Source: Lentisphaerota bacterium (lineage in GTDB: Bacteria; Verrucomicrobiota; Lentisphaeria; Victivallales; Victivallaceae). Taken from it: a stretch of 64,000 nucleotides of DNA. The position numbers and the translations under genes are program-made. Within the stretch, counting starts at the first letter, position 1. The number at the start of each line of letters is the position of its first letter. The notes under the pieces were generated by a model. The model did no database searches. It was not told where the DNA came from and worked only from the letters and a program-made list of their open reading frames with translations. Positions 59,235-64,000 of this stretch are shown in pieces. The stretch is taken from NCBI GenBank assembly GCA_015061685.1, contig SUWD01000001.1, positions 1-64,000 on the forward strand. The letters are read 5' to 3'.

Positions 59235-60877
59235 TTCACGTTGTCAAAGCACTTTTTCAAATGTTCTTCATCCGGCGGGGCTGTCAGCAGACTTACCACG
59301 ATCAATGTCAGCAGCGACAGCGGCAGAGCGTAAATAAAGGGATCTACAAAGGGCCACGGATGAGCTGAAATCAATTCCGTCCTGCCGAAAAGTTTTTCGC
59401 AGATACCCAGCATCGCAGATTCCTTACGGTGCAGGAAAAGCAATCCAAATGCCGATACCCCGGTTCCCACCGCAATCGCCCACCAGACACCCGTCCGGGT
59501 GGCTCGCTTCCAATACAACGCCGCCGCATACACCGGCAGAAACGCCGCCGCACAAACGCCGAAAAAGATCGCCGTACCACGGGCAACGATCCCTTCCGGC
59601 AGGATCATGGCAAATATCACACTGATAAGAATTCCAAAACAAACCCCTGCCCGGGTGATCAAGGGGCTGTCCCCATTGCGGTTCAAGCGGCCGCAAATGT
59701 CATGCCCGATGGAACTGCCGCTGACATGGAACAAACTGGACAAAGTTGACATCGCCGCCGACAGCATCGTCAAAGCAAAAATATACAGCACCAGCGGCGG
59801 CAACGCTTCCCGGATGAATATCGGAATGATCAAATCCGGATTCCCCCCTGCCGCTTCGATCGCCAGAAGCGAGGAATTTTCCGCAAAACCTTTGTCTGTG
59901 GCAAAAAAGAATACATTGGACAAAGCTCCGATCATATATGCCGCCCCGGCGGTACAGAGAATGAAAAATGATCCCACCATCACCGCCCGATTCAACTCCC
60001 GGTCGCTCTTTACCGTCATGAAACGCACCGCCAACTGCGGCTGCGCCAATGCCCCGATACCAACTCCCAGCATCAAACTGGAAACCAGAGTCCACCACCA
60101 CACGGAATTGAATTCCGGCATGACCGTCCAGCCCCGGTGTCCCAAAGCATATTCAACCGGCAATCTCTCTTTGACCAATGGCGCCATATCGGTAAGCGTC
60201 CGGTGAGCTTCAGTAACTCCACCCAGTTTCACATAGCAGAGAATAAGCAAAAGCAGCATACCGCCAACCATGATACTGCCGATCAGTGCATCAACATACA
60301 TCACACCTTTCAAGCCGCCGAAAATCACATAAACCGCAACCACCGCCGCAAATATAAACAATACCGGCATATAGGGCAAACCCATTACCTCCTGCAGAAA
60401 TCTGGCTCCGCTTATCAAAACCACACTGGAATAAAGCGGCAGAAAACAGAAAATCACCGCCGCAATAAAAACTTTCATCCGCTCACTTTGAAATCTTCTG
60501 CCGATAAATTCCGGAAAAGTTTTGGCATCCAGTGCCAAACCGATTCTGCGGGTGCGTCTGCCGAACCAGATAAAAGCTATGATGATGCCGAATGCGATAT
60601 TCATAAAGACCAGCCACATCAGCCCCATGCCGAATTCCCCGGCAATACCGCCGAAACCGACCAGTGCCGAAGTGCTGATAAATGCCGCTCCATAGCTCAT
60701 TGCCATAACAAAAGGATTCACCGAGCGTCCGGCAAGCAGATAATCACTGCTGTTGCGGGTCTTGCGGAAACCGCGGAAACCAAGATAACTGATGACTGCC
60801 ACATACGCCAGAAGCAATGCCCCCATGGCAAATGAATTTACTGTAATACCTGCTGCTGCCAAAATAAACATGATCAC
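59231..60877 (-). CDS. Sodium:solute symporter (SSS family)
   Basis: A 548-residue polytopic protein with about 13 hydrophobic segments and the SSS fold: SDYLLAGRSVNPFVMAMSYG in helix 1, GMYVDALIGS-like sequence after helix 5 (GGLKGVMYVDALIGSIM), and QPQLAVRFMTVKSDRELNRA, the family signature. It imports an organic solute with sodium; sequence alone does not show which, but an organic acid or sugar is typical. The start is GTG 60877, overlapping the stop of a 36-residue accessory protein gene, with AAGGA seven bases upstream. The ECF sigma and kinase genes follow without a gap. Confidence 0.85.
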   Translation of the reverse strand: MIMFILAAAGITVNSFAMGALLLAYVAVISYLGFRGFRKTRNSSDYLLAGRSVNPFVMAMSYGAAFISTSALVGFGGIAGEFGMGLMWLVFMNIAFGIIIAFIWFGRRTRRIGLALDAKTFPEFIGRRFQSERMKVFIAAVIFCFLPLYSSVVLISGARFLQEVMGLPYMPVLFIFAAVVAVYVIFGGLKGVMYVDALIGSIMVGGMLLLLILCYVKLGGVTEAHRTLTDMAPLVKERLPVEYALGHRGWTVMPEFNSVWWWTLVSSLMLGVGIGALAQPQLAVRFMTVKSDRELNRAVMVGSFFILCTAGAAYMIGALSNVFFFATDKGFAENSSLLAIEAAGGNPDLIIPIFIREALPPLVLYIFALTMLSAAMSTLSSLFHVSGSSIGHDICGRLNRNGDSPLITRAGVCFGILISVIFAMILPEGIVARGTAIFFGVCAAAFLPVYAAALYWKRATRTGVWWAIAVGTGVSAFGLLFLHRKESAMLGICEKLFGRTELISAHPWPFVDPFIYALPLSLLTLIVVSLLTAPPDEEHLKKCFDNVK

Positions 60878-60984
60878 TCACCATCCTTGTTCCAGCGTAA
60901 TGCACCGTAGATCACACCAAACACAGATACTGCGATACAGCCGTAAACTGCCCCCGCAATGAAAATATCCCCGAACCCTAACAT
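60874..60984 (-). CDS. Symporter small accessory membrane protein (36 residues)
   Basis: Sequence MLGFGDIFIAGAVYGCIAVS followed by VFGVIYGALRWNKDGE. A single membrane helix and the terminal YG-x-x-x-WN-x-x-GE pattern match the small accessory proteins encoded immediately before SSS symporters. AAGGAT lies at the right distance before the ATG, and its stop overlaps the symporter GTG (GTGATC). It probably sits beside the symporter in the membrane and may be needed for its assembly. Confidence 0.75.
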   Translation of the reverse strand: MLGFGDIFIAGAVYGCIAVSVFGVIYGALRWNKDGE

Positions 60985-61011
60985 TTTCCCGATCCTTAAT
61001 TTTTGTTATCG

Positions 61012-61060
61012 TCTCATTTTTTGTGAAAAATCTTTCCTTACGGCTTTGTCGCGACAAAGC
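61012..61060 (+). repeat. Dispersed repeat, copy D (head only) with an adjacent palindrome
   Basis: CGTCTCATTTTTTGTGAAAA and ATCTTTCCT (61012-61040) match the head of copies A and B. Immediately after it lies the perfect 18-bp palindrome GCTTTGTCGCGACAAAGC (61043-61060). The tail is missing. The region up to 61110 holds no gene. Confidence 0.65.
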
Positions 61061-61111
61061 TTATGCCTTACTCATGACTGCGAGTTCAGAACTGCACCCC
61101 GGTTTGCTGTA

Positions 61112-61152
61112 AAAAACAAAAAACGGACGGAGTCGCAAAACTCTGTCCGTTC
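61112..61152 (-). terminator. Terminator of rpmB
   Basis: Minus strand: AACGGACAGAG and CTCCGTCCGTT pair around TTTTGCGA and are followed by TTTTTGTTTTTT. Confidence 0.8.
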
Positions 61153-61179
61153 ATTTTCAAAATTCAGAATCCTGCCGGA

Positions 61180-61407
61180 TTACGCTTTGACGTAATTTCC
61201 GGTGCGGATGCAGGCTGCACACATTTTGACAGTTTTGATGGTACCGCCCTCATTGATTTTGACATTCTGCAAATTGACTTCAAACTTGCGTTTGACATTT
61301 TTCACAACGTGCATACCGATACCGCCGGCTTTGATCGCCAAACCTTTACGGGTAATGCAGCCGCCGTTTCCTTTGGTTTTGCCGCAGATGGCGCAGACTT
61401 TACTCAT
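61180..61407 (-). CDS. rpmB: 50S ribosomal protein L28
   Basis: A 75-residue ribosomal protein. It starts SKVCAICGKTKGNGGCITRK and ends VKMCAACIRTGNYVKA. The two CxxC pairs make it a zinc-binding (C+) form of L28. It is a part of the large subunit near the E site. It lies 43 bases downstream of tRNA-Lys on the same strand and is probably cotranscribed with it. Ribosome binding site GAGGTCGG. Confidence 0.95.
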   Translation of the reverse strand: MSKVCAICGKTKGNGGCITRKGLAIKAGGIGMHVVKNVKRKFEVNLQNVKINEGGTIKTVKMCAACIRTGNYVKA

Positions 61408-61450
61408 TTTACCGACCTCATTATAGTTAACTTAAATATTGACAAAAAAA

Positions 61451-61526
61451 TGGTGAGTTGGCCGGGACTCGAACCCGGGACCACCGCCTTAAAAGGGCGA
61501 TGCTCTACCGACTGAGCTACCAACCC
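61451..61526 (-). tRNA. tRNA-Lys (anticodon UUU), CCA encoded
   Basis: A 76-base cloverleaf. The acceptor stem GGGTTGG pairs with CCAACTC with one G-T pair. The D arm has AGCTCAGTCGGTAGAGC, the anticodon loop CTTTTAA carries TTT, and the T arm has GGTTCGAGTCC. The 3' CCA is encoded. Confidence 0.95.
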
Positions 61527-61567
61527 ACCTTGGGGGCATCCGATGCATTATCGGACAACAGTTACAT

Positions 61568-61596
61568 AAAATAACCGCTGATCACGAAAAATGCAA
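61568..61596 (-). promoter_or_regulatory. Promoter of tRNA-Lys and rpmB
   Basis: Minus strand: TTGCAT (61591-61596), 17-bp spacer, TATTTT (61568-61573). Confidence 0.55.
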
Positions 61597-61615
61597 GCGA
61601 CTTTTGAAAAAAAGT

Positions 61616-62131
61616 TCAATTTTTTGCAGATTTTCTTGCTTCCAGCTCATTTTGCAGCTCACTGTCGGCGGCAAGAACCTGATTTTTCTGTTTTTCACGG
61701 AATTCTTTCAGCTTCGCAGCAAGAGCAGGATCAGCCGTAGCAAGGATGCTCACAGCATACAAAGCCGCATTTTTCGCTCCGGCTTTGCCGCAGGTAACCG
61801 CCGCCACCGGTATCCCCGGAGGCATCTGCACCGTCGCAAGAAGTGAATCGACCGCCTTAAAAGGCTCTGAAGCCATCGGAATACCGATCACCGGCAAAGT
61901 AGTGTGTCCGGCAACCACGCCGCCCAGATGGGCAGCCATACCGGCAGCACAAATAATCACTTTATAGCCGTTTGCTTCCGCATTGGCGGCAAATTCAGCC
62001 GCTTCGACCGGGGTGCGGTGGGCTGACATGATCCTCGCTGTAAACGGCACACCGAAGTCATCCAGCACATCAAAGGCATTTCTCACGATCTCCAGATCGC
62101 TTTTGCTGCCCATTAAAATTGCAACACTCAT
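61616..62131 (-). CDS. purE: N5-carboxyaminoimidazole ribonucleotide mutase
   Basis: A 171-residue class I Pur[15 protein letters not shown] binds the phosphate, RIMSAHRTP carries the conserved histidine, and [20 protein letters not shown] and GIPVAAV form the rest of the active site. The enzyme moves the carboxyl group of N5-CAIR to give CAIR in purine synthesis. No purK lies beside it. Own promoter (62174-62202), which overlaps the end of the Nudix gene. Confidence 0.95.
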   Translation of the reverse strand: MSVAILMGSKSDLEIVRNAFDVLDDFGVPFTARIMSAHRTPVEAAEFAANAEANGYKVIICAAGMAAHLGGVVAGHTTLPVIGIPMASEPFKAVDSLLATVQMPPGIPVAAVTCGKAGAKNAALYAVSILATADPALAAKLKEFREKQKNQVLAADSELQNELEARKSAKN

Positions 62132-62148
62132 TTTTACCTCATTTTCAG

Positions 62149-62174
62149 TTTTACAAAATTTGGCACATTGTCAA
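62149..62174 (-). repeat. Fragment of the dispersed-repeat tail in the purE leader
   Basis: The plus-strand sequence TTTTACAAAATTTGGCACAT then TGTCAA matches the end of the repeat tail (TTTCACAAAATTTGGGACAT, TATCAA in copy B) in 23 of 26 bases. It lies in the transcribed leader of purE in inverted orientation relative to the gene. Confidence 0.5.
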
Positions 62175-62202
62175 ATATAATACATCTTGAGATATTTGTC
62201 AA
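62174..62202 (-). promoter_or_regulatory. Promoter of purE
   Basis: Minus strand: TTGACA (62197-62202), 17-bp spacer, TATATT (62174-62179). Confidence 0.7.
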
Positions 62203-62714
62203 GCAGGAGGATAAAATCCACACTTTTTCAAATCTTCCAGCTCCGAAAGCAAATTGGGCGTAAAGTTCTCCCGCCATTGCGGATCGGCAAGTTCCGATGC
62301 CGTAAAAAAACGCACCGTGTCGATCTCGCTTGCCTGATAAGCAAACGGCCCGGCAAGTTCCACACCGAAAACCCTTGTATTCTCCGACTCGATCTCATTG
62401 CGGATCTTGCTGTCAAAAAGATGACGCAATTCAACTTTTTCCGTCACACCGAGTTCCTCGGCAAGCTCCCGTACCGCAGCAATCAGGAAACTCTCTCCGC
62501 AATCCAGATGACCGCCGACCGCAGTATCCCACTTACCCGGCTGGATATCTTTGTCCATCCGCCTTTTCTGCAGCAGCAAAGCCCCCGTTTCCGGGTGCTT
62601 TACCGCCACATGAGCCGTACAATGGATCAATGCCGGATTGCCGTGGCACTCACTCCTCGGAGCAATGCCGGTATGATTGCCCTGCTCATCATAGATGTCA
62701 AAAAACTCTGCCAT
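62199..62714 (-). CDS. Nudix hydrolase (IDI-like subgroup)
   Basis: A 171-residue protein. The Nudix box is complete: GGHLDCGESFLIAAVRELAEELG fits G-x5-E-x7-R-E-U-x-E-E-x-G-U, with the glutamates that bind metal. The N-terminus EFFDIYDEQGNHTGIAPRSE and the overall length resemble the subgroup that includes isopentenyl-diphosphate-isomerase-like and YfcD-like hydrolases. It hydrolyses a nucleoside-diphosphate-like substrate that cannot be specified. Start ATG 62714, overlapping the stop of the phosphohexomutase gene (TAATATG). Confidence 0.85.
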   Translation of the reverse strand: MAEFFDIYDEQGNHTGIAPRSECHGNPALIHCTAHVAVKHPETGALLLQKRRMDKDIQPGKWDTAVGGHLDCGESFLIAAVRELAEELGVTEKVELRHLFDSKIRNEIESENTRVFGVELAGPFAYQASEIDTVRFFTASELADPQWRENFTPNLLSELEDLKKCGFYPPA

Positions 62715-62715
62715 A

Positions 62716-64000
62716 TTACTTCCGGATAATAGCGAGAAGTTCATCCCGCTTTGCTTCCATAAGCTCTTTCGTATCCGCTTCGACGATCAGCCGGAGCAAA
62801 GGCTCGGTATTGGAACTGCGGACGTTGAACCACCAGTCGGAATACTCCGAAGAAATCCCATCCAGTTCAAACATGTGTCCGTCGGCATACTTCGCTTTGA
62901 TCTCCGCCAGAATGGGGGCAACATCGGCAACTTTGGAGTTGATCTCTCCACTGGAAAAATATTTTTTCAACGGTGCGATCAATTCATGGAGCGGACAATT
63001 TTTCGCACAGATCAGATTGGCAAGCATGATCATCGCCAAACCCTGGGATTCAGCAGTGAAATTCTGCTTGAAGTAGTAGTGTCCGGACAATTCCCCGGCA
63101 AATACCGCATCATTTTCCCGCATCTGATTCTTGATAAATGCGTGGCCCACCCGGCACTGGATCGCTTTGCCGCCGTTTTCTTCAATGCACTCCTTTACCG
63201 CCCGGCTGGAACGCAGATCGTAAAGGATCGTTGCCGGGCCGCGGGAGAGAATATCCTGGGCAATAAGAGCCGTGAAAAGATCCATCGGGATAATTTCACC
63301 CTCATCATCAATAAATCCGCAGCGGTCAGCATCTCCATCAAATGCCGCTCCAAAGTCAGCTTTGACCTCTTTCACTTTGGCACGGATGGCATCAAGCGTG
63401 TCAAGTTTAAGCGGATTCGCCTCGTGATTGGGGAAAGTTCCATCCATCACATCATACATCGGAACGATCTCAAAGAGATCTTTGATCCCGGCGATTTCAT
63501 ACAATCCCATGGCATTGGCATAATCGACCACTACTTTCAGCTTGCGGTCAAGTTTGGCAAAGGAACGCAGAAATTGACCGTATTCACCGGTAATATCGTA
63601 AGTGGAAACCACTCCCTTTTTCTCCGGTTCGCTCCACGCCCTCTTTTCGGCGATCTCCTGAATATCCATGATCCCGGTAGCTCCGCTGATGGGTACGGCA
63701 TCGGCTTTGCAGAGTTTGAAGCCATTCCACTCTCCGGGATTGTGGCTGGCGGTGATCATCACGCTGCCGTCGGATTTGAGTGTGCCGTTGGCAAAATAAC
63801 TTTGCGGCGTGGAACTCAATCCCAGATCGATCACATCCGCTCCCTGATCGGTAATACCTTTGCTGATACCGTCAAAAAGCTGCTGCGAATGAGGACGCAT
63901 ATCTCTGCCGATGACCACTTTTTTCGCCCCGGTAAAAACAATATAAGCTCTGCCGATGGCATAAGCAATATCGGCATTGATATCCGCCGGGTAAACGCCG
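62716..64000 (-). CDS. Phosphomannomutase/phosphoglucomutase (5' end beyond the window)
   Basis: At least 427 residues are encoded and the frame is open to the right edge, so the N-terminus is missing. The alpha-D-phosphohexomutase signatures are present: ITASHNPGEWNGFK with the phosphoserine, AAFDGDADRCGF for magnesium, AGELSGHYYF for sugar binding and RSSNTEPLLRLIVEA for phosphate binding. It interconverts hexose 1- and 6-phosphates and provides precursors of surface polysaccharides. The upstream part in the window reads YPADINADIAYAIGRAYIVF, normal for the family. The Nudix gene is coupled to its stop. Confidence 0.9.
   Translation of the reverse strand, partial: GVYPADINADIAYAIGRAYIVFTGAKKVVIGRDMRPHSQQLFDGISKGITDQGADVIDLGLSSTPQSYFANGTLKSDGSVMITASHNPGEWNGFKLCKADAVPISGATGIMDIQEIAEKRAWSEPEKKGVVSTYDITGEYGQFLRSFAKLDRKLKVVVDYANAMGLYEIAGIKDLFEIVPMYDVMDGTFPNHEANPLKLDTLDAIRAKVKEVKADFGAAFDGDADRCGFIDDEGEIIPMDLFTALIAQDILSRGPATILYDLRSSRAVKECIEENGGKAIQCRVGHAFIKNQMRENDAVFAGELSGHYYFKQNFTAESQGLAMIMLANLICAKNCPLHELIAPLKKYFSSGEINSKVADVAPILAEIKAKYADGHMFELDGISSEYSDWWFNVRSSNTEPLLRLIVEADTKELMEAKRDELLAIIRK

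Noticed and set aside
1..64000. CRISPR array, rRNA operon, replication origin, prophage
   Set aside because: No regularly spaced direct repeats, rRNA sequence, DnaA-box cluster or phage structural genes were seen.

Overview
The window looks like a chromosome segment of a Lentisphaerota bacterium (Victivallis-like, gut or anaerobic habitat). This is inferred from content: four class-III-type pseudopilins of the [20 protein letters not shown] type with H-X9-DG-like tails, large secreted DUF4838/DUF6259/DUF6067-type glycoside hydrolases, many divergent AraC/LacI regulators, and moderate GC. No rRNA, CRISPR array or intact insertion sequence was seen. Housekeeping genes (pyrE, purE, rpmB, tRNA-Lys, a Xer recombinase, a phosphohexomutase) show that it is chromosomal.

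Layout. 1-2.5 kb: edge of an unknown gene, two small membrane proteins, a rhodanese lipoprotein and a short-chain dehydrogenase remnant. 2.5-8.7 kb: cell-surface modification, namely a phosphoethanolamine-transferase-like protein with a polysaccharide deacetylase and an XRE regulator, then a GtrA / ArnT-like / GT2 cassette. 8.8-19 kb: metabolic and housekeeping genes (MBL hydrolase, secreted phosphoesterase, aldo/keto reductase, radical SAM enzyme, DUF2079 protein, pyrE with Fe-alcohol dehydrogenase, epimerase). 19-54 kb: four glycan-degradation operons plus a lone GH2 gene. Each operon carries one pseudopilin and a regulator gene, divergent in three cases and first in the operon in one. 54-57.8 kb: MarR, DUF177, Xer and a COG2509 oxidoreductase. 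57.8-61 kb: an SSS transporter with a 36-residue accessory protein, an ECF sigma factor and a Ser/Thr kinase cut short by a dispersed repeat. 61-64 kb: rpmB, tRNA-Lys, purE, Nudix and a phosphohexomutase.

How it works together. The four operons couple secreted carbohydrate-active enzymes (GH127, GH28, DUF4838, DUF6259, DUF6067/GH123-like) to a pseudopilin and a sugar-responsive regulator. One LacI gene and the neighbouring GH2 gene share the same 16-bp operator candidate. Promoters read by eye are remarkably uniform (TTGAxx, 17 bp, TATATT), and a dispersed repeat carries such a promoter. The most unusual signals are mutually exclusive hairpins in the leader codons of two pseudopilins, a GH2 enzyme lacking the acid/base glutamate, the repeat-truncated kinase, and a small exported peptide gene broken at a poly-A tract.
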